Shown piece after piece: positions 1 through 7,342 of a stretch of DNA of 12,364 nt. The notes beneath the pieces are model-generated. The model was not told where the DNA came from. It did no database searches and saw only the letters and a program-made list of their open reading frames with translations. Positions within the stretch are counted from its first letter, which is position 1. Each line of letters starts with the position of its first letter. The translations under genes and the position numbers were made by a program. The stretch comes from an uncultured Roseburia sp. GTDB taxonomy: Bacteria; Bacillota; Clostridia; Lachnospirales; Lachnospiraceae. The stretch lies in contig CAKRCJ010000038.1 in NCBI GenBank assembly GCA_934307185.1, forward strand, positions 1-12,364. The letters are read 5' to 3'.

Positions 1-2
1 AG

Positions 3-245
3 AATATCTATCGCGTGGGCTGCTCCGTCAGCCTGGAGGATTTTATGGAATTCTTTGATGTCAAGCTGAAATCGGACAGTGTTTCCGTCGGCGGCTGGGT
101 CATGGAGCAACTGAATAGAGTTCCCACCAAGGGCGATTCCTTTGCTGTGCAGAATTTGGAGATCACGGTCTCCGATCTGAGCGCGTACAGGGTATTCTAC
201 ATCACAGTCCGGCAATGCGACGTGTGTTCGACCTGCGGACAATAA
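3..245 (+). CDS. C-terminal part of a CorC/HlyC-type (hemolysin-like, CNNM/TlyC) membrane protein, 5' end outside the window
   Basis: The frame is open from the window edge, so only the last 80 residues are seen. They fit the C-terminal CorC/HlyC (transporter-associated) domain that follows the CBS pair in CNNM/TlyC-type proteins, which are linked to divalent-cation efflux or tolerance. The visible pattern is a short acidic strand-helix (SLEDFMEFFDV), then VGGWVMEQLNRVPTKGD, which matches the family's 'GG.v.e.lgriP..Gd' core, then a strand motif (LEITVSDLSAYRV) matching the '.f.V.e....RI' end. The tail QCDVCSTCGQ has three cysteines and is not typical; it may be lineage-specific. The membrane and CBS domains cannot be seen, so the full architecture is inferred. 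The AI-2E transporter gene starts 79 bases downstream on the same strand with no obvious terminator between, so the two may be cotranscribed. Confidence 0.72.
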   Translation, partial: NIYRVGCSVSLEDFMEFFDVKLKSDSVSVGGWVMEQLNRVPTKGDSFAVQNLEITVSDLSAYRVFYITVRQCDVCSTCGQ

Positions 246-324
246 AGCTATTGGGTGAGTATAAAGCCTTGCAAAAGTGCATTCGGATTTGAAAAGGTTT
301 CCTATACTGACGGAAAGGAAAAAC

Positions 325-1509
325 ATGGAGAAAAAAATAAAAAACACGGCCGGTAACAGAGATGAGAATCCTGCACCACAGGGAAGTAAATGGCCGGACG
401 AGACGATCGTTCACTATATCATCCGTGCATTGTTGCTGCTTATTGTATTCGCATGGGCGTTGGTAAATCTTGACACTGTTTTGCGTTTCCTTGGCAGGAC
501 GCTTGCGCTGTTCACTCCATTTTTGATCGGAGGTGTGATTGCTTTTCTGCTCAACGTAGTCCTTCGGCCGTTGGAATGCTGTTGGAATAAGGTATGCCGT
601 AAAGCTCCTGCAAAGCTGACCCGTCCTGTGTGCCTGACAGCAAGCACCGTACTTGCCCTGGGAATTCTGTTTGCTGTGGTGTTTATGATGATTCCAAGCC
701 TCCAGGAATCCGTCGATGAGTTTATCCAAAACATGCCGGTCTATGTGGAAGAAATCGAGCGGTGGTGGACAGGCGTTGCCCAGTTTGCTGCAAAATATAA
801 CATTGTCCTGCCTGAATATGCCATAGACTCTGACCTGTTGATGGAGAAGGTCACCGCCCTGATCAGCGACGAGAAAAACGTCATCCTCACCGTAACGTGG
901 GGCGCGGCAACCTCTGTACTGTCAGTTTTGCTGGATGTCTTTTTGGGACTTGTCTTTGCTCTGTATCTGCTTGCAAAGAAGGAAGTCGTTACGGCACATT
1001 TGAAAAACCTCATTGTGACAGTTCTTCCGAAAAAGAAAGCGCAGCGGCTTTTTGGCATTGCCTCTCTGACGAACCAGACCTTCACAAATTTTGTCAGCGG
1101 GCAGCTTACCGAAGCGGTTATCATCGGTGTTCTGTGCTTTTTGGGAATGCTGATTCTTGGGATTCCATATGCCGGTGCAGTCTCTGTGTTTGTGGCAGTC
1201 ACTGCGCTGGTGCCGATTTTCGGTGCATGGATCGGCGGCGGCCTTGGCGCGTTTTTGATTCTGCTGGCAGACCCCGGCAAAGCTCTGTGGTTCGTTCTCT
1301 TTCTGCTCGTTTTGCAGCAGGTGGAGGGCAATCTGATTTATCCAAAGGTAGTCGGCAAGTCCGTCGGACTTCCTGGACTGCTTGTGCTGATGGCTGTTAC
1401 GATTGGCGGCGAAGCATTCGGTATCTTAGGGGTGCTGTTCAGCGTTCCCGTCTGCGCCGTGCTGTTCAGCCTTTATCTGGAGTTTATGAAGAAAGCAAGC
1501 ACCCTTTAA
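325..1509 (+). CDS. AI-2E family transporter (TqsA/PerM-like membrane protein), 394 aa
   Basis: This is a polytopic inner-membrane protein of the AI-2E exporter/PerM family. Members export autoinducer-2 or other small solutes or act as ion antiporters, and the substrate here is unknown. I chose ATG 325 because GGAAAGG lies at 312-318, six bases upstream; the frame also allows GTG at 277 but with no ribosome binding site. Hydrophobic segments lie near residues 32-78 (two), 104-124, 192-216, 262-282, 286-312, 320-332 and 352-385. Family-typical motifs are GQLTEAVIIG (259-268), ALVPIFGAWIGG (294-305) and the QQVEGNLIYPKVVGKSVGLP block (331-350). The soluble segment between TM3 and TM4 (about 125-190) is also typical. 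Length is normal for the family. The gene is clearly richer in G+C and CTG codons than genes after 1.6 kb. Family assignment is firm; function in this cell is not. Confidence 0.9.
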   Translation: MEKKIKNTAGNRDENPAPQGSKWPDETIVHYIIRALLLLIVFAWALVNLDTVLRFLGRTLALFTPFLIGGVIAFLLNVVLRPLECCWNKVCRKAPAKLTRPVCLTASTVLALGILFAVVFMMIPSLQESVDEFIQNMPVYVEEIERWWTGVAQFAAKYNIVLPEYAIDSDLLMEKVTALISDEKNVILTVTWGAATSVLSVLLDVFLGLVFALYLLAKKEVVTAHLKNLIVTVLPKKKAQRLFGIASLTNQTFTNFVSGQLTEAVIIGVLCFLGMLILGIPYAGAVSVFVAVTALVPIFGAWIGGGLGAFLILLADPGKALWFVLFLLVLQQVEGNLIYPKVVGKSVGLPGLLVLMAVTIGGEAFGILGVLFSVPVCAVLFSLYLEFMKKASTL

Positions 1510-1569
1510 GCTGCTGACTTAAAATATGCCAGATGATAAAATGTCTGTTTTTGTCTATGCAAAAAAAGA

Positions 1570-1597
1570 TTGTAAAAGTGCCCGGTATCAGTATAAT
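1570..1597 (+). promoter_or_regulatory. Sigma-A type promoter upstream of the broken diguanylate cyclase gene
   Basis: TTGTAA (1570-1575) and a consensus TATAAT (1592-1597) are separated by 16 bases. Transcription would start near 1604 and run into the diguanylate cyclase region and then probably into udp, whose start lies only 17 bases after that region ends. The -10 box overlaps the left arm of an inverted repeat at 1585-1633. Confidence 0.6.
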
Positions 1598-1633
1598 AGT
1601 AAATAGACAGAAGTAGAATAATTCTACTGATAC
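1585..1633. promoter_or_regulatory. Nested perfect palindromes over the -10 and start region: operator candidate
   Basis: Two exact inverted repeats are nested here. The outer one is GTATCAGTA (1585-1593) with TACTGATAC (1625-1633), 9 bp. The inner one is AGTAGAAT (1612-1619), one centre base, then ATTCTACT (1621-1628), 8 bp per arm. The outer left arm shares bases with the -10 box and the inner palindrome sits just after the expected start, the usual place for a repressor operator. The two share bases 1625-1628 and so cannot both form as hairpins in RNA. A DNA-binding dimer is more likely than an RNA structure, but which protein binds is unknown. Confidence 0.5.
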
Positions 1634-1641
1634 AAAGGAGA

Positions 1642-3092
1642 ATGTTTTTGAAATCAGGGCAGAAATACAGAATTCGTATTGACCGGATGTTCACATATAA
1701 GGTATTGCGATTAATTATATTTGGAATTTTATTGAATGTTATTCTGTCTAAAGTTGTTTTGGCAATAAATGCTCCCTTATATTTAGATAATATAGGGAGT
1801 ATTTTAGTCGGGGCTTTAGCAGGACCGATTCCCGGAATGATAGCAGCATTTATATCAAATTATCTGGGATATTTTGGAGAACCGACCGGCATTATGTTCG
1901 GACTTTTAACTGTTGCGATGGCGTATATTGCAGCGGTTATTTCACAGCAGGGACTGTATAAAAAGTGGAGCGGATATGTTCTTCTATTTTTTATTACGGT
2001 GTTAATCGGTGGGGCAGGAGGCTCTGTTTTAGGATGGTATGTGTATGGAAAGACGGTTGGTGGGACAATTGCAGCACCATACGTTTTTTTCTTGTGCAAT
2101 CATGGATTATCAGGTTTTTTGGCACAGTTTTTAGGAGATATCATTTTAGATATTACGGATAAAGGAATTACGGTGCTTACAGTGGCATTAGTGCTTCATT
2201 TTTTTCCAGAAAAATGGAGAGATAATTTTCCACTTGGATATATTTATGGATGCTCTAAAGAACGGTTAGCAGCAGATTATGAGAAGCTGCGGGAGCCTTA
2301 TGACGGTGATTCTGTATATATTAAGATTGTAAAGATTATTACAGTCGCAGTTGTTATACTGGCGGTAGTTGTGAACGTTTATGGGACAGGCAGATATATC
2401 AGCGATGTTTATATGGTGGACCATAATATGTATAATCTTTTTGCATATGCAATACAGCTGGTAGGGCTCGAAAGAGTGGAAATACAGGTATCAGGTGACA
2501 ACAAGGGATGAAATCCAGGTGCTATATGAGGCTATCTGTCGTTCAGAACAAAGCATTTCTCAAAAAGTTACAAATATCAGGGAGAATGAATGTGAACTGC
2601 GTGAACTATCAGAGACAGACTTAATGACCGGAATACGCAACAGAGGAAGCGGCGAGAATGAAATTGGCCGCATGATAGAAAGCAGGAATGATGTGTGTTT
2701 TAGACTGTGACAAGTTTAAGCAGATTAATGATACCTACGGTCATATTGTCGGTGATAAGGTACTAATTGCAATTGCAAGCAAAATGCAGGAAATCTGCCG
2801 AAAAGATGATGTCGTCTTAAGGCTTGGCGGGGACGAGTTTGCGATGTTTATTCCGGAAATCCGGACGGAAAAAGAGGCGGAAGACTTTTTTGAAAATTTA
2901 TTCGGATGTATTAATGAAATATATATCAGGGAATTGAAGGGACATAAACTTACGGTAAGTCTTGGCGCTGTATTTTTCTGTGAAAATAGTAGAGAGACAT
3001 TTGACAGTCTTTACAGGAAAGCGGATCAGATGCTTTATGAAAGCAAGAAAGTACATGGATTTTGTGCCAGAATATATAAAGAAGAGAGATAG
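1642..3092 (+). pseudogene. Broken membrane diguanylate cyclase (ECF-like/MASE-type membrane domain + GGDEF) with two frame changes
   Basis: Three overlapping frames make up one recognisable protein. Frame 1 (1642-2511) gives about six membrane segments with the LYLDNIGSILVGALAGPIPG motif seen in ECF-transporter-like sensory membrane domains of clostridial GGDEF proteins. Frame 2 (read from about 2465-2495 to 2710) gives a DEIQVLYEAI linker like the one after HAMP regions, a coiled-coil stretch and the start of the GGDEF domain (DLMTGIRNRGSG). Frame 3 (2688-3092) completes the domain with an intact GGDEF and an I-site RKDD five residues before it. The first shift lies between about 2460 and 2495, the second near 2688. 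Relatives usually have a large extracellular sensor between the last membrane segment and the linker; here it is almost absent, which suggests an internal deletion. The first frame could start at TTG 1648: AAAGGAG (1634-1640) lies seven bases before it but only one base before ATG 1642. Sequencing error could explain the shifts but not the missing sensor. Confidence 0.7.
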
Positions 3093-3109
3093 GAACGGAG
3101 GATTTTATT

Positions 3110-3889
3110 ATGCAGAACTATTCAGGAGAAGTGGGATTACAGTATCATTTACAAATCAGACCGGGAGATGTCGGACGTTATGTGATTTTACCGGGAGACC
3201 CGAAAAGATGTGAGAAGATAGCAAAGCATTTTGATGATGCAAAGCTTATTGCAGACAGCAGGGAATTTGTTACTTATACAGGCTATTTAGATGGAGAAAA
3301 AGTAAGTGTTACTTCTACTGGGATCGGCGGTCCTTCCGCTTCTATTGCGATGGAAGAACTTGCGCAGTGTGGAGCAGATACTTTTATTCGTGTAGGAACC
3401 TGCGGTGGAATAGACCTTGACGTAAAAGGTGGAGATATTGTGGTTGCAACAGGTGCAGTACGGATGGAAGGGACAAGCCGTGAGTATGCACCGATTGAAT
3501 ATCCGGCAGTCGCAGATTTAGAGGTTGCCAATGCGCTTGTATCAGCAGCGAAGGAACTTGGATATACTTATCATGCGGGTGTTGTCCAGTGTAAGGATGC
3601 ATTTTACGGACAGCATGAGCCGGAGCGGATGCCGGTAAGCTATGAGCTTTTAAATAAGTGGGAAGCCTGGAAGCGTATGGGCTGCAAAGCATCAGAGATG
3701 GAGTCGGCAGCGTTGTTTATCGTAGCTGCACATCTTAGAGTGCGCTGTGGTTCAAACTTCCTTGTAGTTGGAAACCAGGAGAGAAATGCGCTCGGAATGG
3801 AAAATCCGATTGTACATGATACCGAAGCAGCAATTACAGTAGGAGTGGAAGCTATCCGTAAACTGATAAAAGCCGACCGTGAAAAATAA
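3110..3889 (+). CDS. udp: Uridine phosphorylase, 259 aa
   Basis: The enzyme cleaves uridine or deoxyuridine with phosphate to uracil and (deoxy)ribose-1-phosphate in the cytoplasm. The protein is a full-length PNP/UDP phosphorylase fold (usual length about 250-260). Visible motifs are the phosphate-binding LPGDPKR (27-33), SREF (50-53), [12 protein letters not shown] (69-80), FIRVGTCGG (92-100) and the ribose-binding SEMES (195-199, with E196 and E198 at the same numbers as in the E. coli enzyme). The base-recognition loop [13 protein letters not shown] (163-175) has the Gln and Arg expected of uridine rather than purine phosphorylases. GGAGG at 3097-3101 sets the ATG at 3110. The start is 17 bases after the GGDEF remnant's stop, so transcription probably comes from the promoter at 1570-1597. 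Its product feeds DeoB, encoded next. Confidence 0.92.
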   Translation: MQNYSGEVGLQYHLQIRPGDVGRYVILPGDPKRCEKIAKHFDDAKLIADSREFVTYTGYLDGEKVSVTSTGIGGPSASIAMEELAQCGADTFIRVGTCGGIDLDVKGGDIVVATGAVRMEGTSREYAPIEYPAVADLEVANALVSAAKELGYTYHAGVVQCKDAFYGQHEPERMPVSYELLNKWEAWKRMGCKASEMESAALFIVAAHLRVRCGSNFLVVGNQERNALGMENPIVHDTEAAITVGVEAIRKLIKADREK

Positions 3890-3903
3890 TCGTACTGGGA
3901 TTT

Positions 3904-3933
3904 TTGAATGTATTGTGTTATTCTAAATATGCT
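3904..3933 (+). promoter_or_regulatory. Weak promoter candidate before deoB
   Basis: TTGAAT (3904-3909) and TATGCT (3928-3933) are 18 bases apart in the 110-base gap between udp and deoB. Both boxes are imperfect. It could give deoB and deoC independent expression, but readthrough from udp is equally possible. Confidence 0.3.
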
Positions 3934-3942
3934 ATGCGAAAG

Positions 3943-3979
3943 AGACTTGCCCAAACGACAATAGCGGGCGCATAAGTCT
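3943..3979 (+). promoter_or_regulatory. Interrupted inverted repeat in the deoB leader
   Basis: AGACTT-GCCC (3943-3952) can pair with GGGC (3966-3969) and AAGTCT (3974-3979), with a four-base bulge (GCAT) on the 3' side and a 13-base loop. It ends five bases before the AAAGGGG ribosome binding site of deoB (3982-3988). It may be an operator or a leader hairpin that affects deoB translation. No U-run follows, so it is not a terminator. I recognise no known riboswitch class. Confidence 0.4.
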
Positions 3980-3999
3980 GGAAAGGGGAATTATTTATT

Positions 4000-5196
4000 A
4001 TGGAAGCAAAAAAATATAAAAGAATTTTTACAATTGTAATTGATTCCTGCGGAATTGGAAATGCAAAAGATGCAGCAGATTATCATGATGCGGGAACCGA
4101 TACATTAGGACATATTGCAGAGACGGTTGGAAATCTTAATATTCCGAACATGCAGAAGCTTGGAATTGCCAATTTAAAAGAATTAAAAAACATTGCACCG
4201 GTAGAAAAACCACTCGCTTATTTTACCAAAATGAATGAGGCAAGCACCGGAAAAGATACGATGACCGGACACTGGGAGATGATGGGACTGCATATCACCA
4301 CTCCGTTCCAGACTTTTACCGAGACAGGTTTTCCAAAGGAACTTATTGAAGAACTGGAAAAGAGAACCGGACATAAGGTTATCGGAAATAAGAGTGCGAG
4401 CGGAACAGAAATTTTAGACGAGCTTGCAGAGGAAGAGATTGCAACCGGTCATATGATTGTGTACACATCAGCAGATTCCGTGCTTCAGATTTGTGGAAAT
4501 GAAGAGACATTTGGCTTGGACGAGCTGTACCGTTGCTGTGAGATTGCGCGTGAGCTTACAATGAAGGACGAATGGAAAGTCGGACGTGTCATTGCCCGCC
4601 CATATATCGGCAGGAAAAAGGGAGAATTTAAAAGAACGAGCAACCGTCATGACTATGCGTTAAAACCATATGGAAGAACAGCTTTAAATGCGTTAAAGGA
4701 TGCCGGTTATGATGTAATTTCTGTCGGAAAAATCAGTGATATTTTTGACGGAGAAGGAATTACCGAATCCAATAAATCAAAAAGCTCCGTACATGGAATG
4801 GAGCAGACAATTGAGATTGCCGGAAGAGATTTTTCAGGTCTCTGCTTTGTAAATCTTGTAGATTTTGACGCACTCTGGGGACACAGAAGAAATGTCAAAG
4901 GCTATGCAGAGGAGCTCGAACGCTTCGATGTAAAGCTTGGCGAGCTGCTAGAAGCACTCCGCGAGGATGATTTGTTAATTATTACAGCAGACCATGGAAA
5001 TGACCCGACTTATACCGGAACAGACCACACAAGAGAGCAGGTTCCATTTGTGGCATATTCCAAATCCATGAAAGAGTCCGGAAGACTTGCAGATACCGAT
5101 ACTTTTGCAGTAATTGGTGCAACGATTGCAGACAATTTTGGTGTAGAGATGCCGGAAAATACGATTGGAACGTCATTACTTGACGAACTGAAGTAG
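4000..5196 (+). CDS. deoB: Phosphopentomutase, 398 aa
   Basis: The enzyme interconverts (deoxy)ribose-1-phosphate and (deoxy)ribose-5-phosphate, using two manganese ions and a phosphorylated threonine. It belongs to the alkaline phosphatase superfamily. Every catalytic residue known from the Bacillus cereus enzyme is present by alignment: D15 in VIDSCGIG, the phospho-threonine T87 in [11 protein letters not shown]290 and H295 in [13 protein letters not shown]331 and H332 in [12 protein letters not shown], and H343 in TDHTRE. Length is normal for bacterial DeoB, and the small cap domain lies between the two parts of the core. AAAGGGG lies 11 bases before the ATG. It stands between udp and deoC, so it links nucleoside phosphorolysis to pentose breakdown. 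Confidence 0.96.
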   Translation: MEAKKYKRIFTIVIDSCGIGNAKDAADYHDAGTDTLGHIAETVGNLNIPNMQKLGIANLKELKNIAPVEKPLAYFTKMNEASTGKDTMTGHWEMMGLHITTPFQTFTETGFPKELIEELEKRTGHKVIGNKSASGTEILDELAEEEIATGHMIVYTSADSVLQICGNEETFGLDELYRCCEIARELTMKDEWKVGRVIARPYIGRKKGEFKRTSNRHDYALKPYGRTALNALKDAGYDVISVGKISDIFDGEGITESNKSKSSVHGMEQTIEIAGRDFSGLCFVNLVDFDALWGHRRNVKGYAEELERFDVKLGELLEALREDDLLIITADHGNDPTYTGTDHTREQVPFVAYSKSMKESGRLADTDTFAVIGATIADNFGVEMPENTIGTSLLDELK

Positions 5197-5244
5197 AGAA
5201 TGATACATGAACAAATAAAATCTAATATGTTAAATTTACCCGTT

Positions 5245-5250
5245 TATAAT
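5245..5250 (+). promoter_or_regulatory. -10 box candidate before deoC
   Basis: A perfect TATAAT sits 23 bases before the deoC start in the 77-base gap after deoB. No convincing -35 box lies at the right distance and there is no TG extension, so it may be chance in an A/T-rich gap. Confidence 0.25.
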
Positions 5251-5273
5251 AAGAAAGAAAAAGAGGAAAGAAA

Positions 5274-5942
5274 ATGGATAAGAAAGACGTTTTAAAAATT
5301 GTTGACCACACATTATTAGCACAGACAGCAACCTGGGCAGACATTAAGGAAATTCTTGATGATGCAATTAAATATGGGTGTGCATCTGCCTGCATTCCGG
5401 CTGCTTATGTAAAACAGGCAGCAGAGTATGTGGAAGGAAAGCTTCCAATCTGTACTGTAATTGGTTTCCCGAATGGCTATCATACAACCGCTACAAAGGT
5501 TTTCGAGACAAAGGATGCGATTGCAAACGGTGCTTCTGAAATTGATATGGTAATCAACATCGGATTTTTAAAAGATGGAAGATACGAGGAAGTGGAAAAT
5601 GAAATCAGACAAATTCATGAAGCCTGTGGCGGAAAGATTTTGAAAGTTATCATTGAAACCTGTCTTTTAACAGACGAAGAAAAAATTAAAATGTGTGAAA
5701 TCGTTACCAATGCCGGAGCAGAATTTATTAAAACATCTACCGGATTTTCAACATCAGGTGCAACCTTCGCGGATGTGGAATTAATGAAAAAACATATCGG
5801 ACCAAACGTAAAAGTAAAGGCAGCCGGCGGAATTTCTTCTTTTGATGATGCAGAAGAGTTTATGAGACTTGGAGCAGACAGACTTGGAACAAGCCGTCTC
5901 GTAAAAATCATGAAAAATACAGATACCGGAATGGGATACTAA
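5274..5942 (+). CDS. deoC: Deoxyribose-phosphate aldolase, 222 aa
   Basis: A class I aldolase that splits 2-deoxyribose-5-phosphate into acetaldehyde and glyceraldehyde-3-phosphate, the last step of deoxynucleoside breakdown. The TIM-barrel sequence is complete and of normal length. The Schiff-base lysine is K153 in [15 protein letters not shown], the proton-relay residues are D91 ([10 protein letters not shown]) and K182 (VKVKAAGGI), and the C-terminal phosphate-binding segment is RLGTSRL (203-209). It retains a C-terminal tyrosine (Y222, ending GMGY), a residue known to aid catalysis in several family members. GAGG at 5263-5266 precedes the ATG by seven bases. It follows deoB by 77 bases on the same strand and is closed by a strong hairpin terminator, so it is the last gene of the cluster. 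Confidence 0.96.
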   Translation: MDKKDVLKIVDHTLLAQTATWADIKEILDDAIKYGCASACIPAAYVKQAAEYVEGKLPICTVIGFPNGYHTTATKVFETKDAIANGASEIDMVINIGFLKDGRYEEVENEIRQIHEACGGKILKVIIETCLLTDEEKIKMCEIVTNAGAEFIKTSTGFSTSGATFADVELMKKHIGPNVKVKAAGGISSFDDAEEFMRLGADRLGTSRLVKIMKNTDTGMGY

Positions 5943-5991
5943 AATCTGATTGACAGATTGAAAATGACACTGCCGCTTTGAGGCGGTGAAA

Positions 5992-6070
5992 AAAGAGAGC
6001 AGTTGTTGCAGGGAAGTAAAGTTTACAGAGCGGACTTTCCTGTGGCGGCGGCTCTTTTTAATTTTTTTTA
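5992..6070 (+). terminator. Long intrinsic terminator after deoC
   Basis: A near-continuous stem runs from 5992 to 6059: AAAGAGAGC (5992-6000) pairs with GCTCTTTTT at its outer end, GTTGTT (6002-6007) pairs with GGCGGC (6044-6049), and GCAGGGAAGT (6008-6017) pairs with ACTTTCCTGT (6034-6043). There is one mismatch (6001/6050) and a 16-base loop. T-rich DNA follows to 6069. Several pairs are G-U wobbles, which form in plus-strand RNA but not in the minus-strand transcript, so this is directional and acts on the deoC transcript. Confidence 0.8.
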
Positions 6071-6077
6071 CAAACAA

Positions 6078-6113
6078 TGTAACCTTTCTGGCATCCCACC
6101 TGTATTATAGGTG
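6078..6113 (+). promoter_or_regulatory. ECF-sigma-like promoter before the sigma factor gene
   Basis: TGTAACCTTT (6078-6087) matches the AAC-type -35 element used by many ECF sigma factors. About 14-18 bases later lies TGTATTATAG, framed by CACCT (6097-6101) and AGGTG (6109-6113), a 5-bp inverted repeat. A wider repeat, ACCTTTC (6082-6088) with GAAAGGT (6113-6119), brackets the whole site. Its place about 60 bases before a sigma gene suggests autoregulation, the common arrangement for this family. The exact -10 is uncertain. Confidence 0.55.
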
Positions 6114-6174
6114 AAAGGTCTTTCAAGAAAAGAAATATTGCTTCAAAAAGAAGTATCACAACAAAGGAGCACTC

Positions 6175-6657
6175 ATGAGACAACCATTACAGCAATTGAT
6201 TGAGCGTTATCAGAATAATTTGTATGCGGTGGCATTCAATGTCTGCAAAAATGCGGAGGATGCTGAGGACGCAGTACAGGATACGTTCATTCAATATCAT
6301 ATCAGCAAAAAAGAGTTTGAAAGCGAACAGCATATAAGGGCATGGCTCATACGGGTGGCAATTAATAAAGCAAAAAATGCGAACCTTGCATTCTGGAAAA
6401 ATCACAAAGTGTCTTTAGAAGAATATATGGAGCATCTGACATTTGAGACAGAACAGGCAGAAGATTTATTTGCGGCAGTGATGAAGCTTCCAGAAAAATA
6501 CAGAATTGTTATTCATCTGTTTTATTATGAAGATTATTCCGTTGCAGAGATAGCAGAGATTTTAAAATTGTCACAGAGCAATGTAAAAGTAAGACTTTCA
6601 CGCGGAAGAACAGTATTAAAAGGTCAGTTACAGGAGGAATGGGAAGATGACAAATAA
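6175..6657 (+). CDS. ECF-type RNA polymerase sigma-70 family sigma factor, 160 aa
   Basis: A small two-domain sigma factor that redirects RNA polymerase, probably in response to an envelope signal. Region 2 covers about residues 6-76 (YRNLYAVAF-like core, NAEDAEDAVQDTFIQYH and the HIRAWLIRVAINKAKN promoter-melting segment). Region 4 covers about 95-150, with a helix-turn-helix YSVAEIAEILKLSQSNVKVRLSRGR that would read the -35. Length is typical for ECF factors. AAAGGAG (6163-6169) lies five bases before the ATG. The stop overlaps the next gene by 11 bases, so the two are translationally coupled, the usual layout for a sigma factor and its anti-sigma factor. The specific ECF group is not assigned. 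Confidence 0.92.
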   Translation: MRQPLQQLIERYQNNLYAVAFNVCKNAEDAEDAVQDTFIQYHISKKEFESEQHIRAWLIRVAINKAKNANLAFWKNHKVSLEEYMEHLTFETEQAEDLFAAVMKLPEKYRIVIHLFYYEDYSVAEIAEILKLSQSNVKVRLSRGRTVLKGQLQEEWEDDK

Positions 6658-7240
6658 AGAAAAATACAAACAGGCATTTTCGGGTTTACAGACCTCCGGG
6701 TTAAGTGAGATGGAGGTAAAGAAAATGGCAATTTTAAAAAGAAAACAGATGACAAAGATAGTTGCAGCGGCAGCAGCAGTATGTGTATTAATGATTGGCG
6801 GAACCGGAACCGCATATGCAATGAATATCGGAGGAATTCAGAGAACCATCCAGTTGTGGTGGAATGGAGACCAGACCGATGCAACATTAGAGCTTACATC
6901 GGACGGTGAATACAATATTTATATAGCAGAGGATACCGAAAATCCGGTCATGGGCGGCGGCGGAGTTGCTATGGACAATGATGGAACAGAGCGCCCATTG
7001 ACAGAGGATGAAATTATGGGGCATTTTAATTCTCCGGAGGTGGAATACGAGGAGGACGGCACGGTCTGGGTATATTATCGTAATCAGAAAATAGAAATTA
7101 CAGATAAATTTGATGAAGATGGCGTGTGCTATGTGAAACTGGTAGATGGGGACGATATTTCCTATCTTACGGTAAAATATGACAACGGTTATAGCTGGGC
7201 AAAGGATAAATATGTGAGTCCGGACAAATTTAATTTCTAA
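6647..7240 (+). CDS. Putative membrane-anchored anti-sigma factor, 197 aa
   Basis: No catalytic motif is recognised. The first 36 residues are a charged cytoplasmic segment (NKEKYKQAFSGLQTSGLSEMEVKKM), like the sigma-binding tail of single-pass anti-sigma factors in clostridia. One membrane helix follows at about 37-57 (alanine/valine-rich, ending GGTGTAYAM). The rest (about 60-197) is an acidic extracytoplasmic domain with a glycine stretch (MGGGGVAMDNDG) and beta-rich, aromatic C-terminal strands. AGGAGG (6632-6637) lies nine bases before the ATG, inside the sigma gene, and the two genes overlap. The role is inferred from this coupling and topology. A sensor or effector protein of the sigma regulon is the alternative. 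Confidence 0.7.
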   Translation: MTNKEKYKQAFSGLQTSGLSEMEVKKMAILKRKQMTKIVAAAAAVCVLMIGGTGTAYAMNIGGIQRTIQLWWNGDQTDATLELTSDGEYNIYIAEDTENPVMGGGGVAMDNDGTERPLTEDEIMGHFNSPEVEYEEDGTVWVYYRNQKIEITDKFDEDGVCYVKLVDGDDISYLTVKYDNGYSWAKDKYVSPDKFNF

Positions 7241-7254
7241 AAAGCGGCTTTTTT
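7239..7254 (+). terminator. Short A/T-flanked hairpin after the anti-sigma gene
   Basis: AAAAAG (7239-7244), a three-base loop CGG and CTTTTTT (7248-7254) form a small hairpin at the stop codon. It could be a weak intrinsic terminator, but the stem has only one G-C pair. Confidence 0.35.
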
Positions 7255-7342
7255 CATTTCTCCATTCTATTCACACGTTGGAAAAGAAACTGTGAAAGAA
7301 GTTTTGCTGTGTGAAGGCAGTGAATAAGAGGAATAAAAGAAA

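Noticed and set aside
202..734. Long minus-strand open frames across the AI-2E transporter gene
   Set aside because: Rich in Cys, His and Arg, no ribosome binding sites, and fully inside a well-supported gene on the other strand.
2460..2700. Programmed ribosomal frameshifting in the diguanylate cyclase gene
   Set aside because: No slippery heptamer is seen at either junction, there are two changes, and the sensor segment is also missing, which fits decay better.
3890..3999. Riboswitch before deoB
   Set aside because: One bulged stem only; no match by eye to known purine, PRPP, guanidine, fluoride or c-di-GMP aptamer cores.
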